This document shows positions 55,361-63,644 of a DNA stretch of 64,000 nucleotides, one piece after another (the stretch's first letter is position 1; every line of letters starts with the position of its first letter). The translations under genes were made by a program, and so were the position numbers. The DNA is from Candidatus Ozemobacteraceae bacterium (lineage in GTDB: Bacteria > Muiribacteriota > Ozemobacteria > Ozemobacterales > Ozemobacteraceae). The stretch is from the NCBI GenBank assembly GCA_035373905.1, contig DAOSOK010000018.1, positions 1 through 64,000 on the forward strand, read 5' to 3'. A model generated the notes under the pieces. It ran no database searches, was not told the DNA's origin, and saw only the letters and a list, made by a program, of their open reading frames with translations.

Positions 55361-55726
55361 ATGGCTCGTATCGCCGGCGTTGATCTGCCCCGGGAAAAGC
55401 GCATCGAAGCAGCTCTTCCCTATATCTACGGAATCGGCCTGACCCGGTCCCGTGAGATTCTCAAGAAGACGAAGATCAGTCCTGACAAGCGCGTGAAGGA
55501 TCTCACCGAAGAAGAGATCAGTCTCATCAAGCAGGCCATCGAACAGAACTACCGCGTCGAGGGCGACCTCCGCCGCGAAGTGTCGATGTCGATCAAGCGC
55601 CTGATGGATATTGGTTGCTATCGTGGCCTCCGCCACCGCAAGGGCCTTCCGGTCCGCGGTCAGCGCACCCACACCAATGCCCGCACGCGCAAGGGCCCCC
55701 GCCGGTCCATCGTCAAGAACAAGTAA
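55361..55726 (+). CDS. rpsM: 30S ribosomal protein S13
   Basis: A 121-residue S13 of the 30S head, bridging to the 50S. It begins MARIAGVDLPREKRIEAAL. SMSIKRLMDIGCYRGLRHRK and the GQRTHTNARTRKG tail are canonical. This is the genuine S13; the partial S13-like domain in L22 (45184-45441) lacks these C-terminal parts. Confidence 0.97.
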   Translation: MARIAGVDLPREKRIEAALPYIYGIGLTRSREILKKTKISPDKRVKDLTEEEISLIKQAIEQNYRVEGDLRREVSMSIKRLMDIGCYRGLRHRKGLPVRGQRTHTNARTRKGPRRSIVKNK

Positions 55727-55759
55727 TCTTCATAGGATCCACAAGGAGCGTTAGCAGAT

Positions 55760-56161
55760 ATGGCTAAAACCGGACCCAAAGTAAAGTCCCGGGCCAAGCG
55801 GCGTGAGAAAAAGATCGTCGCCAAGGGCCAGGCGCACATCCAGTCGACTTTCAACAACACGATCATCTCGATCACCGATATGACCGGCAACGTGCTTGCC
55901 TGGTCGAGCGCGGGCGCGAACAATTTCCACGGCTCCCGCAAGTCAACTCCGTATGCGGCACAGGTCGCCTCCGAAGTGGTCGGACGCAAGGCCCTCGAAT
56001 TCGGCATGCGCGAGATCGAAGTGTACGTCGCCGGCCCCGGCATGAGCCGCGAATCCGCCGTGCGCGCACTTCAGACTGTCGGACTGAACGTCACCCTCAT
56101 CAAGGATGTCTCCGGCATTCCGCACAATGGCTGCCGCCCTCCGAAGCGGCGCCGCGTCTGA
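55760..56161 (+). CDS. rpsK: 30S ribosomal protein S11
   Basis: A 133-residue S11 of the platform. AHIQSTFNNTIISITDMTGN, SAGANNFHGSRKSTPYAAQ and the ending DVSGIPHNGCRPPKRRRV are family hallmarks. An AAGGAG precedes the ATG. Confidence 0.97.
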   Translation: MAKTGPKVKSRAKRREKKIVAKGQAHIQSTFNNTIISITDMTGNVLAWSSAGANNFHGSRKSTPYAAQVASEVVGRKALEFGMREIEVYVAGPGMSRESAVRALQTVGLNVTLIKDVSGIPHNGCRPPKRRRV

Positions 56162-56174
56162 GAAGGAGAACGAT

Positions 56175-56810
56175 ATGGCTCGCTATTCAGGACCCAGTTG
56201 CCGCATTTGTCGCCGCGAAGGCGACGCGTTGTTCCTCAAGGGCGCCCGCTGCTTCACGGACAAATGTTCCATCAAGCGCCGCGCCAAGATTCCCGGCCAG
56301 CACGGTTCCGACCGCATGGGCAACAAGAAGCAGACCGGCTACGAGATCCAGCTGCGCGCGAAGCAGCGCGTCCGCAAGATGTACGGGATTCTCGAGCGCC
56401 AGTTCCAGAAGTATTACGAGATCGCCAGCCGCAAGTCGGGCAACACCGGCGTGAACCTGCTGCACGAGCTCGAAACCCGCCTGGACAACGTCGTGTTTCG
56501 CATGGGCTTCGGCATTTCCCGCGCCCAGGCCCGCATGTGGGTCACCCAGGGCCACTTCACGGTCAACAACCGCAGCGTGAACATCCCCAGCTACCAGCTG
56601 CGCCCCGGCGACGTCATCGCCCTTCGCGAGAACAGCTCGCTGCGCAAGACCATCAAGGACATCATGGAAGCCTCGATCAGCCGCGAAACCAGCCCCTGGC
56701 TCGACGTCGACCGCGAGAACTGCAAGGGCAAGTTCGTTTCTCTGCCCGAGCGCGCTCAGCTCGATCCGAAGATTCAGGAATCGCTCATCATCGAGTACTA
56801 CTCGCGGTAA
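56175..56810 (+). CDS. rpsD: 30S ribosomal protein S4, zinc-binding form
   Basis: A 211-residue S4, a 30S assembly initiator. C9-x2-C12, C26 and C31 at the N-terminus form the zinc site found in the C+ version. The S4 RNA-binding domain (ETRLDNVVFRMGF, then ARMWVTQGHFTVNN) is present. The start at 56175 follows AAGGAG; the frame extends upstream only into the end of rpsK. Confidence 0.97.
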   Translation: MARYSGPSCRICRREGDALFLKGARCFTDKCSIKRRAKIPGQHGSDRMGNKKQTGYEIQLRAKQRVRKMYGILERQFQKYYEIASRKSGNTGVNLLHELETRLDNVVFRMGFGISRAQARMWVTQGHFTVNNRSVNIPSYQLRPGDVIALRENSSLRKTIKDIMEASISRETSPWLDVDRENCKGKFVSLPERAQLDPKIQESLIIEYYSR

Positions 56811-56830
56811 CGGCTCAAGGAGGCACCTGC

Positions 56831-57847
56831 GTGATCGAAATCAATCGTCCCAAGGTAACGTACACGACCGATCCGGACAACGAGAACCACGGCACGCTCG
56901 TTCTCGAGCCCCTGGAGCGCGGATACGGCCAGACGCTCGGAAACTCGTTCCGGCGCGTGTTGTTGGCTTCGCTGCCCGGCTCGGCCGTCTCCTCCGTCAA
57001 GATCGACGGCGTGTTGCACGAGTTTTGCAGCATTCCGGGCGTGGTCGAGGATGTCACCGAGATCGTTCTCAACCTCAAGAAGCTCGTCGTGAACCTGGAA
57101 CAGGATGAACCGCTGACCGTGCGGCTCGAAGTGAAGGGGCCCTGCCAGGTCACCGCGGCCGACATCGCCGAGAACGACAACCTGACCATCATCGACAAGG
57201 ACGTCCACATCGCCCATGTCACGGGAAATATAACCCTTGGTATGGATATCACCTTCAAGCGCGGCCGCGGCTATCATCTGGCCGATCAGCACAAGGAAAA
57301 CAACCAGCCGATCGGCCTGATCCTGGTCGATTCCCAGTATTCGCCGGTCACGAAGGTGATGTATAACGTCGATGACGCCCGCGTTGGACAGGACATCAAC
57401 TTCGACAAACTGACCCTTCAGGTCTGGACCAACGGCAGCATGGAGCCCTCCGAGTGCATCGAGCTCGCCGCCAAGTTCCTGAAGGCCCACATCGATCTCT
57501 TCACCGACATCGAACTTGAGGAAGAGGTCGAGGAGGAACAGGGCGACGAAGACGAGAAGCCCGGCAAGAAGGAAGACCTCGTCATGGTTTCTTCCCAGAA
57601 GAAGGAAACCCCGCAGAAGGGGCACCATGACATACTCATCAAGGATCTCGAGTTCTCTGTCAGGTCCCGCAACTGCCTGAAGAAGGCCGGCATCAACACG
57701 CTGGGCGACCTGGTCATGAAGAAGACGACCGAACTTCTCGAGATCAAGAATTTCGGGAAGAAATCCCTGAAGGAAGTTCGCGAGAAACTCTCCCAGTTCA
57801 ACCTTCAGCTTCCCGGTGACGAAAACGGCGGAGGAACCGACGAATGA
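56831..57847 (+). CDS. rpoA: DNA-directed RNA polymerase alpha subunit
   Basis: A 338-residue alpha subunit. It starts at a GTG after AGGAGG. The NTD contains LEPLERGYGQTLGNSFRRVL and the SVKIDGVLHEF loop. The interdomain linker (about 232-270) is acidic (LEEEVEEEQGDEDE). The CTD SVRSRNCLKKAGINTLGDL and FGKKSLKEVREKL, which bind UP elements and activators, are intact. The stop overlaps rplQ (ATGA). Confidence 0.96.
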   Translation: MIEINRPKVTYTTDPDNENHGTLVLEPLERGYGQTLGNSFRRVLLASLPGSAVSSVKIDGVLHEFCSIPGVVEDVTEIVLNLKKLVVNLEQDEPLTVRLEVKGPCQVTAADIAENDNLTIIDKDVHIAHVTGNITLGMDITFKRGRGYHLADQHKENNQPIGLILVDSQYSPVTKVMYNVDDARVGQDINFDKLTLQVWTNGSMEPSECIELAAKFLKAHIDLFTDIELEEEVEEEQGDEDEKPGKKEDLVMVSSQKKETPQKGHHDILIKDLEFSVRSRNCLKKAGINTLGDLVMKKTTELLEIKNFGKKSLKEVREKLSQFNLQLPGDENGGGTDE

Positions 57848-58395
57848 GACACAGTAAAATCGGACGCAAATTCGGGCGCGAGTCCCATCAGCGAACTGCG
57901 CTGCTGCGCTCGCTCTGCTCTTCGCTCGTGAAATACGAGCGCATTGAAACCACCCTGCAGAAGGCCAAGGACATGAAGCGCGTCATCGAGCGCGCCGTGA
58001 CCATGGCGAAGGGCGAGAACGCCGAGAAGAACCCCGAGCTTCTCAAGTTCTTCCACAGCTGGCACGACAAGGAACTGATCGGTCGCGATGCGATCAAGAA
58101 GTTCATCTCCAACCTGAACAAGGAGACCCGCGAAAGGGTCGAGAAATACCTCGCCGATCCGAAGGCCAATCCGAAGCCTGAGATCATCACCGAATATCTC
58201 GCTTCCGAAGGCGACCGCGCCAAGGGTCCCCGCATCCTTCGTCTCGAAGGTCTGCTGAGCAAGCTCGTCAAGCGCATCGCCCCCCGGTTCAAGGACGTGA
58301 ACGGCGGTTACACCCGCATCTACAAGACCGGCTACCGGCGCGGCGACGCGGCCGAGATGTGCATCATCGAGTTCACCAAGCGGGAGAACGCCTGA
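57844..58395 (+). CDS. rplQ: 50S ribosomal protein L17 with internal insertion
   Basis: A 183-residue L17, against about 115-130 normally. The N-terminal MRHSKIGRKFGRESHQRTAL and C-terminal PRFKDVNGGYTRIYKTGYRRGD parts (located by GGYTRIYK) match the family. Between residues about 62 and 135 are some 60 additional residues, helical and charged, with a proline-rich turn (YLADPKANPKPEIITEYLAS). L17 lies on the solvent face by the tunnel exit, so the insertion should be surface-exposed. Coupled to rpoA by overlap. Confidence 0.93.
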   Translation: MRHSKIGRKFGRESHQRTALLRSLCSSLVKYERIETTLQKAKDMKRVIERAVTMAKGENAEKNPELLKFFHSWHDKELIGRDAIKKFISNLNKETRERVEKYLADPKANPKPEIITEYLASEGDRAKGPRILRLEGLLSKLVKRIAPRFKDVNGGYTRIYKTGYRRGDAAEMCIIEFTKRENA

Positions 58396-58418
58396 CCGGC
58401 CTCCTGGCGGACCTCTGA

Positions 58419-60755
58419 ATGATCCGCTTCGAGCAGGTCAGCTTCCGTTACGGAACTGACGAACAAGCCTCCCCGATCATCGTCGGGGAGGTTTCGTTTT
58501 GTCTGCGCCCCGGAGAATGCGTCGGGCTCGCGGGGAACAACGGCTCGGGCAAATCGACGGTCGCTCTCCTCGCGAAAGGACTGCTGCTGCCGCTCAGCGG
58601 AAGCGTCACGGTCGACGGGACCGACACGCGGGACCAGACGGAAGAGCAGAAGACGCGGGTGGGGCTGCTCTTCCAGGACCCCGATCATCAAATCGTCGGT
58701 ACGACGATCCGTGAGGATATCGCGTTCGGGCTCGAGAACATCGGCCTCGAGCCGGGGGAGATCGAGCGGCGGATCACGACGGAAGCGGAGAGGCTCGGTC
58801 TCACCGCGTATCTGGACCAGCCAGTGCATACCCTTTCCGGCGGAACGCGTCAGAAGGCGGCTCTCGCGGCCGTTCTCGCCTCCGGGCCCAGCTTCATCGT
58901 CCTCGACGAGCCGACCTCACAGCTGGACCCCTGGGCCCGGGAATCGCTCTGGCGGCATCTCGATGAAATCAGGTCGCAGAGGGGGATAGGCCTTCTCGTC
59001 ATATCTCAGCACCGTTCCGATATCGAACGGTCGGACCGCGTCATGGTTCTCGCAGCAGGCAGGGTCGTTGCAAACGATACTCTAAATAATATTATTGCAA
59101 GTATATCAGCAGACGCCGCCCCGGCCGATGATGACCCTTTTCTCATCTTTCGCGAGGGGCGGAGGGATGGAAACATTGCGGCGGCGCCGCCCGCCGATCG
59201 GCCCGAGATTCCTTCCGGAGGTGGAAACAAACTCGACGGACTCTCTTGTGCCGGGCTTTCCATCGGATACGCTCGGAACGTCGTCCGGAAAGGACTGGGC
59301 GGAACGTTTCCGTCCGGCGGCGTGAACCTCGTCGTCGGTCCGTCCGGAAGCGGGAAAACCACGTTGCTGATGACTCTCGCGGGGTTTCTTCGGCCGCTCG
59401 AAGGGAAAATCACGGCGGGAGGCGATTCAGCGTGGAGCCCGGAAGGGCGCATCGGGCTTGCGTTTCAGAACCCCGAACGGCTGTTTTTCTGTGAAACCGT
59501 CGGCGAGGAGGTCTGTTTTGCCCTGCGCCAGAAAGGCGTCGAGGTGACACGTGCCGCAGATGTGGGCAGGGCGTGGCTTGAGGAGTGGGGGATCTCGTCA
59601 GACATCTTCTGGCACAGGTCGCCCCTGCAGCTATCCGGCGGGGAGATGCGCCGGGTCGCCCTCGCGGCATGCACGATCGCAAACCCGGACCTATTGCTGC
59701 TCGACGAGCCTCTCGCAGGGCTGGACGCCGCAGGGCGGCGCCGGGTCAGCGGGATCATCGCCCGGCTCGCGCGCGAACGGATCGTGATCTGCGTCACCCA
59801 CGATCCTGAGGAACTGCTTGCCGACGCCGCTTCCGTGCTGTTCCTGCATGGCTCTGCGGCTGACTGGTTCGGGAGCGGAGCCGCGTTCATCGAGGCGATG
59901 CGCTCGGCGCCGGGACGTTTTCCCCTGCCAGGTCTCGTATCGGAAACAAGCGATGGAATGACACGGCAGGGGAATACGACCGAGCCGGAAGCGTCGATTC
60001 CGGATCGACAGGAACCGAGCTCAGTCCTTTCGGAAACCGGAAACACCTGGCTCTATCGGCTCCATCCCATCGTGAAGGGATGCGTCGCGCTGGGAATCAT
60101 CCTGATGCTCTCGGTCGTTCCAGGCAATATCGGCCTGACGTGGCTCTGGCTTACCGGCCCGCTGTTGATCGCCCTTGTCGGTGGCGCCCCGGTTGGTGAC
60201 GCACTCAGGGATCTTCGCCGAATCTGGTTCCTCGTGTTTCTCGTGGGGGCGCTCAACGTTGCTACCGGTGGCGAGGATGCCCTCGCAACGGCGGCCGAGA
60301 ACATCCTGCGGCTGTGTGGCGTCTGCGTGTTCGCGACGATCTACGTCGCGATATCGACGCAGGCGGAACTGATGTCCTTCTGGGAGACTTGCTTCACGCC
60401 CCTGGCGCTGTTGGGCGTCAGCGTGCGCGAGCCGGCCCTCGTCATGGTCGTTGCCGTGCGGTTCCTTCCCGTCATGCTCGAGGAGATCGAGCGGATCAGG
60501 CTTGCGCAGAGGGCTCGCGGCGCCCGGTTCGACGTCGGTTGGCGCGGGGCTGTCGTGGCCATTCTCCCGCTTCTCGTGCCGACCCTCACGGTGGCGATCC
60601 GCCGGGCGCACATGCTCGCCGTCGCCATGGAGTCGCGCGGGTACCGCCTGACCGGCCGCCGGACGAAATACCGCGTCTATCGGCTGTCCGCAGCGGATTA
60701 CGCCGTCGGCCTGGCCATGACCGCGGCCGTCTTCGGCAGCGCGTATATCCGATGA
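58419..60755 (+). CDS. ECF transporter: fused EcfA-EcfA'-EcfT
   Basis: A 778-residue single chain holding a whole energy-coupling module for vitamin or metal uptake. ABC ATPase 1 (about 1-235): Walker A GNNGSGKST at 39-47, signature LSGGTRQ, Walker B FIVLDEP, switch His in VISQHRSD. ABC ATPase 2 (about 272-490): GPSGSGKTT near 307-315, LSGGEMRR near 405, LLLLDEP, VTHDPEE. EcfT membrane part (about 545-778): hydrophobic spans and the two coupling-helix motifs, ARGARF and SRGYRLTG. These parts are separate genes in most bacteria, commonly after rplQ as here. No substrate-binding S component is in the window, so the substrate is unknown (group II, shared module). All catalytic motifs look intact. 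Confidence 0.93.
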   Translation: MIRFEQVSFRYGTDEQASPIIVGEVSFCLRPGECVGLAGNNGSGKSTVALLAKGLLLPLSGSVTVDGTDTRDQTEEQKTRVGLLFQDPDHQIVGTTIREDIAFGLENIGLEPGEIERRITTEAERLGLTAYLDQPVHTLSGGTRQKAALAAVLASGPSFIVLDEPTSQLDPWARESLWRHLDEIRSQRGIGLLVISQHRSDIERSDRVMVLAAGRVVANDTLNNIIASISADAAPADDDPFLIFREGRRDGNIAAAPPADRPEIPSGGGNKLDGLSCAGLSIGYARNVVRKGLGGTFPSGGVNLVVGPSGSGKTTLLMTLAGFLRPLEGKITAGGDSAWSPEGRIGLAFQNPERLFFCETVGEEVCFALRQKGVEVTRAADVGRAWLEEWGISSDIFWHRSPLQLSGGEMRRVALAACTIANPDLLLLDEPLAGLDAAGRRRVSGIIARLARERIVICVTHDPEELLADAASVLFLHGSAADWFGSGAAFIEAMRSAPGRFPLPGLVSETSDGMTRQGNTTEPEASIPDRQEPSSVLSETGNTWLYRLHPIVKGCVALGIILMLSVVPGNIGLTWLWLTGPLLIALVGGAPVGDALRDLRRIWFLVFLVGALNVATGGEDALATAAENILRLCGVCVFATIYVAISTQAELMSFWETCFTPLALLGVSVREPALVMVVAVRFLPVMLEEIERIRLAQRARGARFDVGWRGAVVAILPLLVPTLTVAIRRAHMLAVAMESRGYRLTGRRTKYRVYRLSAADYAVGLAMTAAVFGSAYIR

Positions 60756-60869
60756 TTTATTGTATAGCAGTTCGTGTGAACATAACCGCCCGTTCGACAT
60801 AACCCTCTCGCATTTCGACGCCTCAGGGCGAACGGAACATCGATTTGCATCTGCAGGATTCAGGTAACA

Positions 60870-61075
60870 CGGTATCGATTTGAGTCGCATTCCTTATGCG
60901 AGACTACTCGTCTCATATGTCGGGCAACAGCTATCACGAGTAAAATATAATTTCTCCAGACCGACATGGCACAGCCGTACGCCCTGAGCTTGTCGAAGGG
61001 CGAGTGCATTCGTGCTTCGACAAGCTCAGCACGAACGGTATCGAGTATGCGAGTGATTGTCGCATTATGTGAGAC
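60870..61075. repeat. Two imperfect direct copies
   Basis: CGGTATCGA, then GTCGCATT, then ATGCGAGAC or ATGTGAGAC occur in that order at 60870-60906 and again at 61036-61075, with different spacing between the blocks. A further partial inverted match links the CTCGTCTCAT segment near 60907-60917 with AGACGAGGAG near 61072-61081. Alignment was by eye. Confidence 0.45.
60984..61029. repeat. REP-like inverted repeat
   Basis: CTGAGCTTGTCGAAG at 60984-60998 and its exact reverse complement at 61015-61029, 16 bp apart. The arm matches a short palindromic sequence I recall as common between genes in many unrelated bacterial genomes. Confidence 0.7.
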
Positions 61076-61125
61076 GAGGAGTAGTATACTTGGGCCAAGT
61101 TCGAACGACGTTCAGGGAGGCCACG

Positions 61126-62055
61126 ATGATGATTCGTCTTCTTGCCGGGTGCCTGCTTTCGATCGCCTTATCGGGCGTCTGTTTCGCCCAGACGGCGCAG
61201 GAACGGCCCGTGCTTTGCATCGCCCATCGGGGAGCCAGGAGCGTTGCGCCGGAAAACACGCTCGATGCGTTCAGGATCGGCATCGAGCGGTTCGGCGCCG
61301 ACATGATCGAACTCGACGTGCATCTGAGCAGGGACGGCGTGCCGGTCGTGGTGCATGACGACACGTTGGAACGATGCAGCGATGTCGCGACGTGGTTCCC
61401 CGATCGGAAACCGTGGCGGGTGGGGGATTTCACGGCAGCGGAGCTGCTGACGCTCGACGCGGGAAGCTGGTTCGTCGAGAAGGACCCGTTCGGGCAGATC
61501 GCCGCCGGCGCCGTTCCCGCCGCCGACCTGAAGCGGTTCGGAAGCGGCCGGGTACATATCCCGACGCTGAGGCAGGTGCTCGGGTTCGCGGCCGCGAGGC
61601 GCGTGCGGGTGAACGTCGAGTTGAAGAATTTTCCGATGTTCTACGATGAGCTCGCCGAAAAAGTCATCGCCGAGGTGCGCGCCGCCGGTATCGCCGACAC
61701 GACGGTTCTTTCGTCGTTCGATCACGAACTCCTGGCTCACGTAAAAACAATAGCTCCTGATATTGAAATTGCGGCGCTGTGCGATCAGCCCGTGTTTCCG
61801 CTCGCGGGCTACCTCGTGGGGCAGATCGGCGCCGATGGCTTCAATCCCGGTTCCGACGTGGTGGGCATCGGCAGTCTCGCCTGGCATCGGACCGGGGCCG
61901 TGCGCGAAGACGTCATCCGTGCCGCCCGCGAGGCGGGGCTGAAGGTCTGCGTCTGGACGGTGAACGACCCGGTCGAGATGATGGCACTGATACGCGCTGG
62001 CGTGGACGGAATCTTCACGGACTTCCCGCAGCGGATGAAGGCGCTCGGGAACTGA
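61126..62055 (+). CDS. Exported glycerophosphodiester phosphodiesterase
   Basis: A 309-residue GDPD-family TIM barrel. Signal peptide at about residues 1-22 (MMIRLLAGCLLSIALSGVCF ending in FAQ). The catalytic signature follows: IAHRGARSVAPENTLDAF, then ELDVHLSRDGVPVVVHDD, giving the His/Glu/Asp/His set. It hydrolyses glycerophosphodiesters to glycerol-3-phosphate and an alcohol, probably in the periplasm. The ATG at 61126 has GGGAGG upstream. The neighbours on the other strand are unrelated. Confidence 0.92.
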   Translation: MMIRLLAGCLLSIALSGVCFAQTAQERPVLCIAHRGARSVAPENTLDAFRIGIERFGADMIELDVHLSRDGVPVVVHDDTLERCSDVATWFPDRKPWRVGDFTAAELLTLDAGSWFVEKDPFGQIAAGAVPAADLKRFGSGRVHIPTLRQVLGFAAARRVRVNVELKNFPMFYDELAEKVIAEVRAAGIADTTVLSSFDHELLAHVKTIAPDIEIAALCDQPVFPLAGYLVGQIGADGFNPGSDVVGIGSLAWHRTGAVREDVIRAAREAGLKVCVWTVNDPVEMMALIRAGVDGIFTDFPQRMKALGN

Positions 62056-62071
62056 CGCGGCGCGGACCGGT

Positions 62072-62647
62072 TCAGGTCGACGGCGGAACGTCCTTTCCCT
62101 TCCCGGGTTTCGGGGCAAGCCACGGCTGAGCGCCGTTCGCGCACTTGCACAGGCGGTCGTACAGCACGACGTTGATGCATGCGGCGAGATTCAGACTCGC
62201 CCTCGTCGGGATGTAGATCGTGTCGCGGCACCAGGAGAGGGTGCGCTTCCCGAGCGTCATGTGCTCGCCGCCGAACACGTAGTAGGCGAGCTCGGGGTGC
62301 CGGTATTCGGGCAGGGGAACCGCGCCTTCGACCAGTTCGACGGCGACCGGCACGAAGTGATAGGGCACCGTCATCCGCAGGTCGTCGACTTCCAGGAGGG
62401 GGGTTCGGCGATACTGGTGGCCGACGTCGGTCGACGCCTTCTTGTAATGGGCTCCGCAGATGGCGACGAGGCAGACGCCGTAACAGCCTGCGGCCCGGAG
62501 CGCGCTTCCGATGTTCTTCTGGTCCTGCGGGTGGTCAATCGCGATGCAGGCCTGGCCCCATCCGTCGTGCCGGCCCCTGATTCGGTCCTCTTCGCAGCGG
62601 GCGAGCATCTCGGCGAGCGAGTCGTATGCGTGTCGGTGTTCAGTCAT
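62072..62647 (-). CDS. TrmH/SpoU-family RNA 2'-O-methyltransferase
   Basis: A 191-residue SPOUT protein. CIAIDHPQDQKNIGSALRAAGCYG contains the motif 1 N-x-G-x-x-x-R-x-x; YYVFGGEHMTLGK corresponds to motif 2 and PTRASLNLAACINVVLYDRL to motif 3. It is shorter and more diverged than TrmH/RlmB, so the RNA target is unknown. Its start overlaps the end of the PhnD-like gene by 8 bp, so it is read from the same transcript. Residues 160-191 are a Pro/Lys-rich tail. Confidence 0.85.
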   Translation of the reverse strand: MTEHRHAYDSLAEMLARCEEDRIRGRHDGWGQACIAIDHPQDQKNIGSALRAAGCYGVCLVAICGAHYKKASTDVGHQYRRTPLLEVDDLRMTVPYHFVPVAVELVEGAVPLPEYRHPELAYYVFGGEHMTLGKRTLSWCRDTIYIPTRASLNLAACINVVLYDRLCKCANGAQPWLAPKPGKGKDVPPST

Positions 62648-63644
62648 GCCGTGTCTCCGATGCGAAGGATGGTGATGAGGGGAGGAGCGGTCCGGAGGCG
62701 CCGCCGGCCGGCGCCGGGGGCCTTGAAAGAAGCGACTGGACTTCCTCTTCCGATGCGAAGCGGTTGAGTCCCCGCCACTGGTGGAGTTGAGCGACTTCCC
62801 CTGATGCGGAGGGGTCGAGGTGCATCGAGAGCAGGGCGGAGGTAATCGATGCGGCCAGGTGGGGCGGCAGGTTGGCGCGCGCCACGAGCGGATCGTAGGG
62901 GATCGGGCCCGTCGTGGCGATATACCGCACCCGTTCGGCCATGGAGGCGGTGCCGCTGTCGGGCGTGATCGTGTACACGGCGGCCGCGTCGTACACCCCC
63001 CGGACGACGCCTTCGATGCTGGTCACGTGGCTGTGGGTGAAAACGACCTTTCCGAAAAACCGGAGCGGATCTATATTGAGTGATGTGAAAAGCTTGTTCG
63101 GGAAAAAAAAGCCCGACCCGGAGTTGCGCTCGACATAGGCGAACGTACGGCCCTCAAGGTCCCCGATCGTCCGGAACGGGCTGTCGGCGCGGACGATGAT
63201 TTTCCCGAAATACTCCACGCTGTCGTTCTGTACTGGCCGGCAGATCACCTTCCACGGCTTGCCGAACCCCAGATGCTCGTATGAAGCGTGCGAGAACCAG
63301 GCGATCGAGACGCGCTCCTCGTCCATCAGCCGGGCGAGGGCCTCGTAATCGGGAGCGACGTTCAGCTCGACGGGGCGGCCGAGTTTTCTCGAAAGATACG
63401 TGAGCAGGGGTTCCATGCGGGTCTTCAAGGCGCGGGGACCGAGAAACGGGATCACGCCGAACACGAGAGGCGGGTTGGGATTCACGAGGAGGGTCACCGG
63501 AACGAGAGGACGCTTCGGGCTCGAGGCGAAAAATCCCGCCGCGGCGACCAGCAGTACGATCAGCAGCCAGAGGCGCGATCGCCAGGAGCGGCTGAACGTC
63601 GGAAGTTTCGATTGGAAGGGGAGCTTCATCGGAGGCGAAGTCAT
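62640..63644 (-). CDS. PhnD-like membrane-anchored substrate-binding protein
   Basis: A 334-residue protein. A membrane span (LWLLIVLLVAAAGFFAS, about residues 26-42) follows a basic N-terminus, giving a signal anchor. Then comes a phosphate/phosphite/phosphonate-type periplasmic binding fold: FGVIPFLGPRALKTRMEPLL, VAPDYEALARLMDEERVSIAWF, GRTFAYVERNSGSGFFFPN. No permease or ATPase accompanies it. Such stand-alone PhnD domains often serve as sensory input modules. Its ATG overlaps the stop of the upstream partial gene (ATGA), so the two are coupled and may form a sensor pair. The C-terminus is Pro/Ser-rich. Confidence 0.83.
   Translation of the reverse strand: MTSPPMKLPFQSKLPTFSRSWRSRLWLLIVLLVAAAGFFASSPKRPLVPVTLLVNPNPPLVFGVIPFLGPRALKTRMEPLLTYLSRKLGRPVELNVAPDYEALARLMDEERVSIAWFSHASYEHLGFGKPWKVICRPVQNDSVEYFGKIIVRADSPFRTIGDLEGRTFAYVERNSGSGFFFPNKLFTSLNIDPLRFFGKVVFTHSHVTSIEGVVRGVYDAAAVYTITPDSGTASMAERVRYIATTGPIPYDPLVARANLPPHLAASITSALLSMHLDPSASGEVAQLHQWRGLNRFASEEEVQSLLSRPPAPAGGASGPLLPSSPSFASETRHD

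Larger units (their letters stand above)
60756..61125. other. Gene-free, repeat-bearing spacer
   Basis: 370 bp without a credible gene. AT content is locally higher than in the genes. It holds a perfect inverted repeat and two imperfect direct copies (listed separately), plus an isolated TATAAT at 60946-60951 and TATACT at 61085-61090 without good -35 elements. No terminator for the ECF gene is visible. Confidence 0.6.
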
